64,000 nt of DNA, taken from positions 12,119,676-12,183,675 of the forward strand of contig CM049311.1 in the NCBI GenBank assembly GCA_026874595.1, written 5' to 3'. The translations under genes were made by a program, and so were the position numbers. Positions 12,650 to 23,918 of this stretch are shown piece after piece; positions within the stretch are counted from its first letter, which is position 1; each line of letters starts with the position of its first letter. The notes under the pieces are model-generated. The model saw only the letters and a program-made list of their open reading frames with translations, was not told the origin of the DNA and searched no databases. The DNA comes from Sipunculus nudus (lineage: Eukaryota > Annelida > Sipuncula > Golfingiida > Sipunculidae).

Positions 12650-14115
12650 TTTTGATGGTCTTTTCCAATTTGACTGTCATAAGCGTATTTTTACTAATTT
12701 TGTGTTTTGGCAGGCGCATGCCTTATTTTAGTATGTCACGAAGCAGATGCAAAATCAGGCTATTAATGACATATTTGTCATGTTCATTGTAAAATACTTA
12801 AATCATCAGCTGCTATTCTTACATTTGACGAGATTTTCTTGAGTCTGTCTTGGTGAATTAGCAAAAGGACACCAATGGTTGATTCACTATGAATAATACA
12901 TATTCGCTATATTTTATAAAAATAAAATACAAATAAGTCAATAGTAGTAAATGAACTCGTATATGTATATGTATGTGTGTCTGAATTTTCATGTTAATGA
13001 TACAAAATAATCAATATAATAGCTTTCATTTTTATGTAATAATACAATGTTCTACGTCAATCTTTAACGCCTATCCTGTATTTTTCCTTATTTTTTTACA
13101 GATTCGATAAAGATGTGAAGTTCAGGAATATCATATAAAAAAGGCACTCACACAAGTGATCAAACTGAAAATGTCCACAGTTCCCGGAAGCTGTCCTAGA
13201 TTTCGTTCAACATCTGCGACCTTTCTTTAAAGGTCAATACCGCTGGACTAATTTATTAACCTTCCACGTTTTCAGACGTTTCCATAAGTTTCGTTAAACG
13301 TTTACCATCACGACATAGAGATCATCGTTGTCAGGTCTATTTGTCGACGTGTGAACGTACCGGGGGGTATCCTGGTTGCTGATAAACTGCGAATCAGCCG
13401 TGAGCGTGATTGTCTCTCAAGTCCATGCTGAAGCTGTTTGCCCCTGCAAGACGCCCCACGACCAATTTTATCCAGCATATGTACACCGAATTATCTGTCC
13501 AACAGCTGACTCTTTGATGTTCATCGGCTCAGGGGGTAATCTACCATTGTGCTAACAAAGCATTTTATTAACATTCTTTTGAAGTCAGCAAAACTTTGGA
13601 ATATTGAATATATTTAACTATTAGAATTTTTAAAATTAAGAAAACGGATGTGGTGAGTGCAAAAACGTCATCCTACGCCTCGTTGTGGCAACAATTAAAG
13701 CTACACTGCTTGTTTGCAATGCTTCAATACGTTTATCCCCTGCGTGTGTATCGTTTAAAGACAATATTTTAAGGTGTACATGCAATCTTTTGTTGTAACA
13801 AAACATAAGTAATTTAAATTCCTTCGCATTTACACACATAGGTGAACAGGATATTAATGACATATTAACCATAATATAATTATCGAGAGGTGCAAACAGG
13901 AACGGGTTTTCCGTGTATTAGATCGACGATGGATTATGATGTTTGCAATCGCCTCACGGTCATTTCCTCCCCCACCCCGCAACCCATAGAAAATGAGCAA
14001 ACATATCCTGAAAACCAACCGCAATGATGAAAAAAGAAGAAAAACAGAAATAAGTAGTTGATAGTTTTCAGCAAGAAAGTTCACTATCCCATCCCACTCC
14101 TGATGATCCAAATAT
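12650..14115 (+). repeat. Macro-unit module U1, copy 2
   Basis: This has the same landmark order as 5531-7060. The C-rich tract is short and interrupted here (about 13966-13980). Minus-strand frames at 13636-14111 recur at 36724-37210 only because both lie in the recent duplication. Confidence 0.8.
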
Positions 14116-14739
14116 TTATATATTACAAATCTCCCAGAAACTCTAATCGCTCAGCACACTTGGATCTGCGCCAATTTTAACTCTGACGATTCCAAGGACA
14201 CCGTATTATGTAAAAGCAGTGGTTAATGAGACAAATTCATAACGAGTGCAATAAAATGTGTGGCTACCCCCTGATTGAATTACGAATACTTGAGAGTTTT
14301 GCATTATGGAAAGTGTCATATCCAGCTGACAGTCACATGTGGTTTATAGAACCTTTAGAATCTGCACGCGTGATCGGAGTCAATGATTTGATTATCACGC
14401 CGTATGGTTCCATAAATTGTATTGACAAAGACCTAAGTATGATATGTATAAAGAAGATTATTGGAAACCATATTGAATTTCCAAATGAATGACCGCGGTA
14501 TAAACAAGATATTATTTCATCAATATATCCTTTTGTTTTCAGAGAGGGATTGCGATTGATACTTTTCTAAATGATTACTCAGGCATTACCTTGAAATAAA
14601 ACGGGTAAAGTTCAGGAACATTGACTCTTACACGAGGAGGACAATTCGTTAATGTTTGTACCTGGACTCCATGGAGTAGGAAACGCATGACCTGAAATTA
14701 TTCTGAGAATAACAGAAGTATGTCTGTGGCACAGATCTA

Positions 14740-15354
14740 GTATGTCCCTGTCGATTGTTAAAGTAGTCCTTGCGTCGTTGCTGCTAGTTTGTTGTCTTTG
14801 CCTCGAATTATTTTCTTTTCAAGATATTTCGTTCACATTATAAAATCATGATCGTCTTAATTATCTTCAAAAATGCATAAAGGTCATCTATATTCGAACT
14901 TTACCAAACCCTCCTTTAGTTTTATCAATTCTGCTAGTTTGACGACTCTATCTCAAATTGTTTCCAGTCATTGTGTTAACATCATGGTAGATTTATCACC
15001 TTGTTACTTTGAAAAATGTGTTAAGGTTATTCATATCCAAAGCTGACCTAGCCCTTTATGAGGTGTTTCAATACTGCAGGTTTGGTGACTGTGCTTCAAA
15101 TTTTTCTCAAGTAATTGCGTTTACATCATTTTAGTATTATTGTCTCTGTGAACTTGAAAAATTCTTCAAGGTCTTCAGTGTTCGTCCTTGACCTAGCCCA
15201 TCATGAGTTGCATCAATGGTGTTAGTATTGTGTCTTTATGGTAATTTTTTTCACGTTATTAGTTAACATAATATCGGTAACGGACAGACAGACGGACAGA
15301 CGCTCATCATATCTATGTCCCCTGTCGATGGCGCATTTGTCGACGGCGGGGGAC
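14740..15354 (+). repeat. Tandem-unit element, family B, with hairpin end
   Basis: About three units of roughly 150-170 bases share TTGTGACGATTCTATC-like, AATTGTTTCAAGTCATTG-like and TCAAGGTCTTC-like blocks. After them come GGACAGACAGACGGACAGAC (15284) and an imperfect hairpin between GTCCCCTGTCGA (15317) and TCGACGGCGGGGGAC (15340-15354). The right duplication copy (37850-38335) has the units but lacks this terminus. Confidence 0.65.
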
Positions 15355-15503
15355 AAAACAATTCTGAACATATAGTTGGTTAAATAAAGATAGGAGATCT
15401 CCAATTTGGTGAGTTACTTGGGATTCTGGAGGATCTTAAGAGGAGGGGATCTGTGAAAAATGTTTTATAAAATTAACAAAAAAATCATGTAATATTTTGT
15501 TAA

Positions 15504-16558
15504 AAGAAGAGCACCACAAATGGGGTATATACACTCGTTGCATATCTTGTGACATCTGAGCTCATAAAATATGCGTGTAATTTGCTGAGAATGTAATCTA
15601 GGTAGAAACTGTATTGGTTAATATTTATAATGTGTTTCATGAAAATCAAATATCAGGTAAGTCATCACGGCAATGCCAAAGTCCAATGACCTCTGATCAA
15701 ATTAATATGCATAAATTTAAATGCATTTGTTTTTGAAATCATTGCGCGAGGGCAATTTGTTTAACCTTTTTTGTATGGTTCGTTAAATGTCATATGATCA
15801 TGGAAAAGCATGATAACAACATAATTGTTTTGCTAAACAGGTGAAAGCACTAAATAACAAAGGAAATCTTATCAAAATTGTATTATTTTATCTGTTGAAA
15901 GAAATATCCGAGCGGCTGGAGCTCATAATTGGTAAATTTCTTTTGAAAACAAAAATTAAAGAAAAATTGATGCAGGGGTTAAAATTGACGCGCGGTGCAT
16001 AAGAATCGTACATTTTTGTTTGGTCTACACTTATTTAACATGCATTGATTTTGCCCATAATCGAACTCGGGCGTGATAATCTATATGTCATTTTGGAGCG
16101 TAGTGGCGTAATGGATAGGGCGCTGGATTTGTAACCGCAGGGTCTTGGGTTCGCGTCCCGTTCTGACCGCCGTCTGCGCTAAGACTCTTAGGCAAAGTCT
16201 TTACCACAAGGTAGCGCTCTCTCGACCCAGGAGTGAATGGGTACTGGTCAGGGGAGGTAGGCAAATGTAGGGCGAATAAACATCTTGCGCCTGATATGGC
16301 AGCTTGGGTTGTAAGCTCTCCAGGGAGCCGAGAAAAGCTACAAGAATGAACAGGCCCGAAAGACCAGGAAGGCAAAGTCGGATGAGACTGACACCGTCGG
16401 TGATATCAGACTATAAAAACCCCCACCTTTACCTTAAGTTATGATGAGTTAAATAGAAATCAATCGAATCCCTGGAAAGTTATCGGGGCGACACTATAAG
16501 TTAACGAACGGATTGTAGGTAAACCATAATACGTTCCGTCTATAACGGCGTATATAAA
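15504..16558 (+). repeat. Tandem-unit element, family A, interrupted by a SINE
   Basis: It begins with GAAGAGCACCACAAATGGGG and ends in AACGGCGTATATAAATA, matching the ends of the family A copies at 17151, 19042 and 38631. A SINE at 16094-16436 splits the unit between TGATAATCTATATGTCA and CTGGAAAGTTATCGGGGCGA. The section 15735-16005 also occurs inverted at 25283-25560. Confidence 0.6.
16094..16436 (+). mobile_element. tRNA-derived SINE with threonine-like head
   Basis: The A box is TGGCGTAATGG (16104-16114) and the B box is GGTTCGCGTCC (16148-16158). Between them is a loop-like ATTTGTAACC that would place a TGT anticodon, suggesting a threonine-tRNA ancestor; the anticodon stem is not well kept. 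The body holds GTGAATGGGTACTGGTCAGG, possibly one of the conserved SINE central domains, and ends in TATAAAAACCCCCACC. A 95-codon minus-strand frame over it is an artefact. Confidence 0.8.
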
Positions 16559-16565
16559 TACAAAC

Positions 16566-17150
16566 AGCTACTTTCAAAGTGCAGTTGTATCAGTTTAGTA
16601 AATAGATTTAATAGTGTGGTGAACCGTCATCGGGAAAGAAGAGAAAAATAAGTTGCACATTTATATATTTCATTTTAGTTTAAAATACGTAAACAAAAAT
16701 ATGAAGAAGCTCTTGTTGATACCCTTGTTTGAGAAAAAACAGCAATGGGTTCTCTCTGTGTGTATGTACTTACAGGGCTTGAAAACAAGACCAATATTTC
16801 CTTGAATATAGTTGTTTAAGAATCATCGTGCCTTAGTATTCCTATAAACAACATACATTTTAACTACGTCTCGTTATTTTGTTATGATTCGTACGTTCAA
16901 AGAGCGATTCAACAAACGTCATTTATATCATTTTCCCTTGTGCTGCTTACAGGAACGAACCCCCAGAAATGGCAAATTCAAAGCAATTTGTATTCATCAA
17001 GAAGACAGAAGAAAACTAAGTTTTTTGTAACATGTCCATATATGGGCAGCATATAATTTTTTTTTGTGTTCAATTTTATCAAATTGCGTGTCAGAAATGG
17101 CAACACGGATACTGTATATTTGATGTACCAAGGCAAATCGATTAATTTTC
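16566..17150. other. AT-rich unique-looking part of the duplication
   Basis: From about 16840 it matches 38345-38630, sharing AGAGCGATTCAACAAACGTC and TGTTCAATTTTATCAAA. No coding exon is recognised. Confidence 0.5.
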
Positions 17151-17400
17151 AAGAGCACCAAAAACGTGCATTAAACGCCCGTGGTTTATCTGGTGATGTC
17201 TGACCTAAAACATGCGTGGACGCTGCCGAAAATCGAACACGGGCGAGATAATCTCTTGGTAAATACTTGTGGCTTGTGTTGCGAAAATCCATCAAAGCCC
17301 CGGTAAGTTATCGCGGGGACACTAATAGTTAACAGACAGACAGACATAGGGCACGCCGTACGAACGGACGGTGGGTATACCATATGACGGGCGTATAAAA
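17151..17400 (+). repeat. Tandem-unit element, family A, short copy
   Basis: It starts AAGAGCACCAAAAACGTGC with TTAAACGCCCGTGG. One unit with CATCAAAGCCCCGGTAAGTT follows, then GTTAACAGACAGACAGACAT, and it ends ATATGACGGGCGTATAAAA. The terminal CGCCCGT and ACGGGCG are inverted relative to each other. Confidence 0.75.
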
Positions 17401-19041
17401 ATAAGAGCAACATGTTGCATTAGGCCACGCAGATGAATCTAGGCAATGCAGTTTATATATCAAACATCTTATGTGATTTAGCTCAAATTTGTATTTTGCC
17501 CTTATCTTAACTTGTTTCTGCGCAAGTTCTCTTAAAAATGACTTTTAATGCCAGGTTTCTTTTAAATAAGAAAAATGTAATATGTTGCATATAATACATC
17601 ATTTATATTCAACTATAAGAAAAATGTCTTGATGAAAATGATGGATTATGAATTATAGACTATGAATAATCAGCATCATATAAAGATCAGTAGATGATAG
17701 CATTATCCAGATTAATTAATGATGTTTCACAATTTAGGTATGATATTTTGTTGTATTTCAATCACTGAAATCATACGAATTGAATTTGCAATGAAAAAAA
17801 AAAGATAAGAAATGACAATCCTATCATCTGAGACCACAAGGTAAACTAACATCTCCAGTAAGTTCAACAAACAGTCGGAATGAAACAAAACGCCAATACC
17901 AGGCAATACTATTGTGTCAAGCAATTTAAAATTTTTAATTAATAAGGAAAACTGGAAAAATGAATATGAGATCTTATTGAATGATTTTCAAACAGTGTGG
18001 GTTTGGATCATAATAACACAAACCTAGATATCGCAGAATCTGAATGATGCACGTCCATATCTGACAAATGAAGTAAGAAAACTAACAAGAAGGAATGAAA
18101 TGAAGATCCCGAAGTCGTGCTTTATAATTTCTTACAGGGCGATGGAACTGGCAAATATGTCAGCAAATACCTACGAAACACTAAACAACTTAAAATGACG
18201 TTATAATCAATCTTTTCTCGAGTCCTATCATCATATCGTCACTTGAAGGGCAATCCCACGGGAATATGATCTGTTTTGCACAAACAGTTAGGCTTGTTAA
18301 ATGTCCATAATAGGCTAAAAAAAAAACACGCCAATGAAGAGACAATGACATACATGTGCCTGAAAAAGTACCTTCCAGCTAGCCTACTGGCCTCTTTTAA
18401 AAGCCGTACTAGATCGCTCACTAAATTAACCGAATTATTTAACATGAATATTAAAAACCTAGGAGACCAATCATCCTCTCTCAAACAATAATGTCAAAAT
18501 TAAGGAATATTTTGTGTATTTATAAAGTACGTTTCATCTTATTTAATTTTGCTTAAATTGGTCTCATTGTCGATGCATGAAAGACATTCAAGAATATTAT
18601 TACAACATAATAAAATAATCTGGGACATCATGAATAAAATTATCTTCTGGTCAAGCTTCTTTGAGATTAAACATTTAATACGCAGTAAGAAATTTTCATT
18701 CTATTTTCAACCTGAACTCTTAGACTTAACAGTATATAACAGTCTCAAAATTAGTTATCTGTTAAACAAAATGTTTTGTTAACAAAAAATAAAGGACTAT
18801 GAATTTTTATTAGCAAAATATAAAGATGAGTTGATGAAAATAGTCCTGTCCATATTTATTTGTTTCTGAATTTAAGCAACATCCATTGATCTGAGATTAT
18901 GTTCATCACAGACATCATGTGAAATGATGGTGTGGACAAAATAAAAAAATGAAAATCCTAATGATTACTTTATGCACTATTACTCCAAGGCAAAATAACA
19001 TTGCAAATATGTACAACAGGATTAACAAAACAAAGCAAGAT
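17401..19041. repeat. Family H repeats in AT-rich DNA
   Basis: Segments around 17630-17960 match 39040-39420 (duplication partner) and more weakly 18800-19010, 20050-20400 and 21830-22190. They share a GATGATAGCATTATCC-like block and CCAGGCAATACTATTGTGTC. The 18230-18490 stretch has overlapping frames of about 75 codons on both strands with no domain and is not called as a gene. Confidence 0.5.
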
Positions 19042-19580
19042 GAACAAGAGCACCGCAGAAGTGCGTAATACGCCCGTCATATATCTGGTGACCTTTGACC
19101 TCACTAAATATGTGTGAATTTTGATGAGAATGTAATTCAAGTGAGGAAATCTATTGGTAGATATGTATAATACGTTTCATGAAAATATATAGAAATTTTA
19201 AAGTCACCAAGTGTGGTGACCTCTGACCTTATTAAATTTGCATGGATTTTGCTGGAATTCAAACTTAAGCGAGATATTTTATTGATTAACAATTCTGATG
19301 TGTTTTATCAAAATTCTTCACATTCTTCATAGGTTATTGCGGCGACACCACACAGGAGCCGAGTGACTGTGACCTTATTAAATATGCGTGAATTTTACCA
19401 ATAATCGAATTTGGGCAAGATAATCTGTTGGTAAGTAATGAGTTTCGTGAAAATCCATCAAAGCGCCAGAGTGTTATCGCGGCGACCCTAAAAGTTAAGA
19501 GACGGGCGGCACGACGGAAGGACAGCACGACGGACGGTTGGTATACCATTATACACTCGCCATATAACGGGCGTATAAAA
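19042..19580 (+). repeat. Tandem-unit element, family A, most complete copy
   Basis: The 5' end is GAACAAGAGCACCGCAGAAG with AATACGCCCGTCATATAT. Three diverged internal units follow, each with a GACCTTATTAAAT-like motif. Then come GTTATCGCGGCGAC, a GACGG-rich run and the 3' end CATATAACGGGCGTATAAAA. CGCCCGTCATAT at the start pairs with ATATAACGGGCG at the end. There is no reading frame for a transposase, so it is nonautonomous. Confidence 0.8.
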
Positions 19581-19627
19581 ACCAAGCAATACTATTGGGT
19601 CCAGGTAATGCAAAGTATAAAATAAAC

Positions 19628-20034
19628 ATCCCCTCGCAAGGGAGCATACTTATACTGGGTGCATTTCACAGTATAAAAATGAGGAGGGCAGCTCATGACC
19701 TTGACCCCGTGAACTCAAACTCCAAAGGGTTTTTCCTACTTTTAAGGGGTGAGCCGTATGTGAAAGATTAAAGGTTTTTGTCGAACGATTTGGCTTAAAA
19801 TTGGTCCACACGCTTTATTAAGAATTGGGTCACATGGCTTTGACCTCTGACCCTGTAACCTAAAAATCGATAGGGTTCTTCATTTGTGGGTGGGTGAGCC
19901 ATATGTGAAATTATGAAAGGTTTTGGTAAAACAGTTTGGCTTAAAATCGGTCCATAAGCAACGGACGGACAGACGAACGCAAGAACGGAGGCGTTACTTT
20001 ATCCCCTCCTGCAACTTCGTTGTGAAGGGATAAA
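19628..20034 (+). repeat. Tandem-unit element, family C
   Basis: It opens with the hairpin TCCCCTCGCAAGGGA. Two units of about 165 bases follow, sharing GGGTGAGCCGTATGTGAAA, GGTTTTTGTCGAACG-like and GGCTTAAAATTGGTCCA blocks. After them come ACGGACGGACAGACGAACGC and a terminal hairpin from TTATCCCCTCCTGCAAC to GTTGTGAAGGGATAA. Same plan as families A, B and D but a different sequence. Confidence 0.7.
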
Positions 20035-21040
20035 AAAAATGAAGAAAATAACCATGAGATCAAATTGGTCTTGATGACTTAAACTATGTGTATTACATGT
20101 TATGAGATTTTATCACAATAGCACTAACCTCATTTATACATGATATCTCTGAATTTGACTAAACTGTTAATCACTTACATCATATGATTGGAGAATATGA
20201 ACATGATAACAAAAATGGCAATCCCGATGTTGTGATTTATTATTGCCACAAGCAATACAATCTGGCAAATATATACAAAGAAGTAAAATCCAAAATAATG
20301 TCTGAACAAAACTGATACTGCTACACAATATAGGAGGAATGTGGAATATAAATGACTGACAAGGAGCAACTCGACCATTTTGTATTTATCTTTATATTCA
20401 TTTTCCCTTTTCTATTTTATTATCTGTCTTTATTATGATCTTTAATGTCATTTATGAATCGGAAATGAAAACATTTGAAGCGAAATGAAATAAGATAAAA
20501 AGCACTTAGTCAATGCATCAAATTTCCATGTAATTTGACAAAACTGCTAGAGTGATAGTAATTAGCCTCATTAAAACGTTTATGTTAATTCATGTGAATT
20601 ACCTTGTGTTATTTAGAAAGAAAATTGGGGTGTATCTTCCTAGACAGGCAAGGTTAGGTGAGAGGTGTTTTACCAAGCACATATGCGTGTCATTTCTCAG
20701 CTGTGCAGGGTTTTCCGCCTCTTCCAGACCTTTACCAACCCGATCTGTTTGTGCAGAATACCTTTTTTTCTTGCTTTTGGATTCCCAAGAATTTTAATGT
20801 TGTGATGGGGATGTTTAAATCTTTTATACACGTTTTCCTTATGCCACTATCTAAATTTGAGTGCAAAATTTCTTTAAACTGAAGAAACCTGTGGGATTGA
20901 GTTTTAAAATTACATACATGAACTTTCACATTTGAAAGAAAATTTGTAAAGAAAAGGAATATTGACTTGATATTCTTTCAAATTTAGATGACTATCATTA
21001 TAACATAATCTCTTCAAAATGAAACGCAAAAGACTCAAGT
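20035..21040. other. AT-rich DNA with weak family H similarity
   Basis: The 20040-20410 part resembles family H. At 20552-20930, frames on both strands overlap one another without a domain. No gene can be supported. Confidence 0.35.
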
Positions 21041-21767
21041 AAAGAACTAGATGTGGCCCGACAATGGTCCACAGAGGACCTCGCATTTCTGGTAGTCCTG
21101 GACTAGTCTACATATGGGTAACAAATTTATGTTTAAGTTGAAAAGTATGACAAACAAAAACAGTTTTTTTTTCAATATGCAGGAAGAAAAAAGCCTACTG
21201 GTTCAAATAATATTAAAGAAGATATGTCTGAAATAATGTGTGCAATAGAAAATCCCCAATTGTGCTCTGGGAGATATATTGGATTTCTGACCGGTATGTA
21301 ATTTGATAGGGATTGAGTCCGCATAGGCACCAATGATTCCAGAGAAAGTGATCAAGATAAAGCATGTTCTTCTTGAGATATCTAGTGCGAAAAAAGCCAT
21401 ATTGGAATTCGGACAGACGTTTAATTCGATGGGAATAGTATTCTCATAGGTTCCAATCATCCCTGTGATTTTGGGAAAGCTGAAGTGTAGTGTTGAGTTA
21501 TTGCTCACGAAAGAAAATCAGCGATTGCGCTGTGTCGGCCATATCGGATTTCCGACAGGTCAGTAATTCAATAGGTCCAGAGCAATCGTATATAGCAATC
21601 ATCCGTGTGACTTTTGGGAACAGAAGTATGATGTTGTTGAGTTATCACGCGCGAAAGAAGATGTCACTGACGGAAGTGCGGAAGGACGGAAAAATGAAAG
21701 GACAGAAGGAAGGCCCGACGGACCGAGACGGTGATCAATATATGGCACCGCTTGTATAGCGGGGCCC
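21041..21767 (+). repeat. Tandem-unit element, family D, with hairpin end
   Basis: The GAACTAGATGTGGCCCGACA start (21045) resembles the reverse complement of the family E terminus at 47162-47186. From about 21240, units carry AAAATCAGCGATTGCGCTGTG-like, GGATTTCCGACAGGTCAGTA-like and AAGCATGTTCTT-like blocks. The two clearest unit starts are about 266 bases apart, which fits two units of about 133. The end has GACGGAAGTGCGGAAGGACG and the hairpin CCGCTTGTATAGCGG. It is unclear whether 21041-21200 and the units are one element. Confidence 0.6.
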
Positions 21768-22440
21768 TAATAACTCTCTCTGAATTCTGTTCAGCTCTAA
21801 AGCAAAATGTCTTGTTGAAAGTGATGCATTTTACATTTCAATCAGCATGATATAAAGATAAATGTATGATGATGGTCATATTCTTATTATTAATGATATC
21901 TAAGGAATGTAGAATTTCTTTGATGTGAAAATGACATCATACGAGTTGATATTGAAAACTAAGATAAATAATTAATATTCTAATATATGTCGTATCATCT
22001 ATTACGATAAGACAAAATGACAGCCCAAAGAAGTACAGGAAACCGGGGGAACGAAACAAGATGCCCAACCAAGCAACACGGTTGATTTTAGGCAATGTAA
22101 AATGTATAATAAATAAGGCAATTCCTAGGAAAATGACAATTTTGTCCTATAATTCTAAATGACTTTAAAAAAAAGGTCTTACCTGTGATCCGATATGATC
22201 ATAATAGCACCAACCTTGTTAACACAAGATGCTTCAGGATTTAAATGACTTAATCCTATTCATCGCCAACATCATACGATGTGAGTAAATGAGCATGAGG
22301 AGAGAAATGACAATTCTGATCAGCTTTATCAGAGCCACAAGTCAAAAGAAACAAGACAACACTTTCGAAACTAGTCTACTAAGACTTAATGTTTAATAAG
22401 AAAGTGACAAGTGATTACACTTGATCATTATATCAAATTT
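21768..22440 (+). repeat. Family H repeat copy
   Basis: This resembles 17630-17960 and 39040-39420, including AGTGATGCATTTTACA-like, TTCTTATTATTAATGATATC-like and GGCAATGTAAAATGTATAAT segments. The copy is diverged and has no coding signal. Confidence 0.5.
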
Positions 22441-23106
22441 TAATCAATTATGCAGCGGACGATCATTTTTACTCTATTATTAAGAGCAATGACATCCGGG
22501 AAAGCTCACCTAACGACAACAACATTGTCACAACCATCTGGAAATAAGGACCACGTTTTCAAGGTCAATATTTTTTGCTGTTTAATTTTGAACTTTGGAA
22601 TACCAGGAACCTCGAGTGTTGTTTGCAAGCACATATTAAGGCCTAGACGGGTGACCTGAAGTTCGATAACGAGAACACTAGGTATGAGCAAATATTACGT
22701 GCATCATATGCATTTCATGCATTAATAAGCATAACTAATTGGTACTTACCTACATCTTAGGCAAGCATAATCATAGATCAAAAGAGTAATTATGGATTGA
22801 CCAGTGCAGGAATGTTCGCGTCGAGGTTTGATACTTTAAACCAGCTCTGTCGTTTATTTTATACACGAGGCAAAAGGCCTTATCTTTGATCTGGCTAAAA
22901 TTGTATCTAAGTGCATTTGATTGGTTCAGGCGTACTGATGATGATACATCAAACATTTATAGCACATACTGTAGATTCAGAAATATAAGCTGGGATTATA
23001 TTGAAAACTAATCAGTTAGCGATAATAACTAAATTACAGCATAACCGGTAATAACATCATATTTATCATTGATATCAATGGCATTCATAAAAAAAGGTAC
23101 ACACAC

Positions 23107-23108
<2 letters not shown>
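22441..23108. other. AT-rich DNA, no recognised feature
   Basis: Frames of about 60-70 codons near 22450-22956 lie opposite one another. No domain, RNA gene or element end is seen. Confidence 0.35.
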
Positions 23109-23156
<48 letters not shown>

Positions 23157-23162
23157 ATATAT
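23109..23162. repeat. (TA)n microsatellite, left flank of a solo LTR
   Basis: A nearly pure TA run ends exactly where the LTR begins. The matching right half is at 23864-23915. Confidence 0.95.
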
Positions 23163-23859
23163 TGTTACGGAACCTAATATAAACAGATCACGTATGCGTG
23201 ATGAAGACAATTTTGTAATGGAGATAAAAAAATCAGATTCTGTAACACTAGGCAGCGTGAAAGGTCTAGGGGAAAGAATAAAGAAATCAGTGTTTTTTGT
23301 TAACAAATAACTATAATTTATTCTTAAAACAACCCTAACAATAAAATACACTAAATCAATACAATTATACAGTAAAACAGTGTTGAAGTCCTTTGAATGC
23401 AAACTCTCGGAGAATGACAGTCAAGTGGAAAGTTCTTGCAACAACACAGAAAGTAAACTGAAGTCCAAATTTATAAAAACCAGGAGAAAGTTCTTGAAAA
23501 TCTATAATTGCCGCATTCGTCGGATAAGGTCCTGACACACGCTTCTACGTCCGCTGGTATCTGCTCTGCTGTCTGCCCTCTGGTTCTAAAAAACAGTCCC
23601 TTTATATACCTTCACACACCAAGCCGGGATTTTTTCACTTCTCGAACAGTCTATAAGTTCTTGCACAACACACGTTTAAGGAATTCTCTAGAGAGAACAG
23701 CGCTGTGTATCTCCACACACCAGGCTCATCACGTGACCCACGACCAGGTGTGAAAACCCAAGGCTCACATGACAACAAGAGTTCAACCAGTACGGATTAA
23801 ACAAAAAATGTAACAACAACACGAGTAACGCCCGTGTCACACAATAAAAGAGCACCTGT

Positions 23860-23863
<4 letters not shown>
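23163..23863 (-). mobile_element. Solo LTR of an LTR retrotransposon
   Basis: The 701-base block starts TGTTACGGAACC and ends CACCTGTAACA, giving inverted TGTTAC and GTAACA ends. Its first 230 bases match the partial LTR at 63670-63900, including AACACTAGGCAGCG, TTGTTAACAAATAA and CTTAAAACAACCCTAACAAT. No internal retroelement sequence is attached. The orientation is taken from the 62-64 kb element, where the primer binding site and gag lie on the minus strand. ATAT flanks both ends but is uninformative within a TA tract. Confidence 0.9.

Positions 23864-23915
<52 letters not shown>
23864..23915. repeat. (TA)n microsatellite, right flank of a solo LTR
   Basis: This TA run is the continuation of the tract interrupted by the LTR. 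Confidence 0.95.

Positions 23916-23918
<3 letters not shown>

Larger units (their letters stand above)
10785..18065 (+). repeat. Segmental duplication, left copy (partner 33805-39515)
   Basis: Long stretches read almost identically in the two places and in the same order and orientation. Examples are ACACCAGAGG(A/G)GTTCCGAAA (10851 and 33889), the GGCGCTCCTTACATAA block (11954 and 35029), GATGGTCTTTTCCAATTTGA (12653 and 35769), the block at 14226-14492 versus 37325-37590, and AGAGCGATTCAACAAACGTC (16899 and 38405). Bases about 15240-16840 have no counterpart in the partner. No gene is recognised inside. Confidence 0.93.

Noticed and set aside
13636-14111. Minus-strand frames conserved between 13.6-14.1 kb and 36.7-37.2 kb
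   Set aside because: Conservation is explained by the recent segmental duplication; the older U1 copies do not keep the frames.
16094-16170. A possible functional tRNA gene
   Set aside because: The A and B boxes are good, but the anticodon and acceptor stems do not pair and a SINE body follows directly.
16088-16375. A 95-codon minus-strand frame with protein-like composition
   Set aside because: It lies entirely over the tRNA-derived SINE in the antisense direction. Such frames arise from repeat sequence and are often mistaken for proteins.
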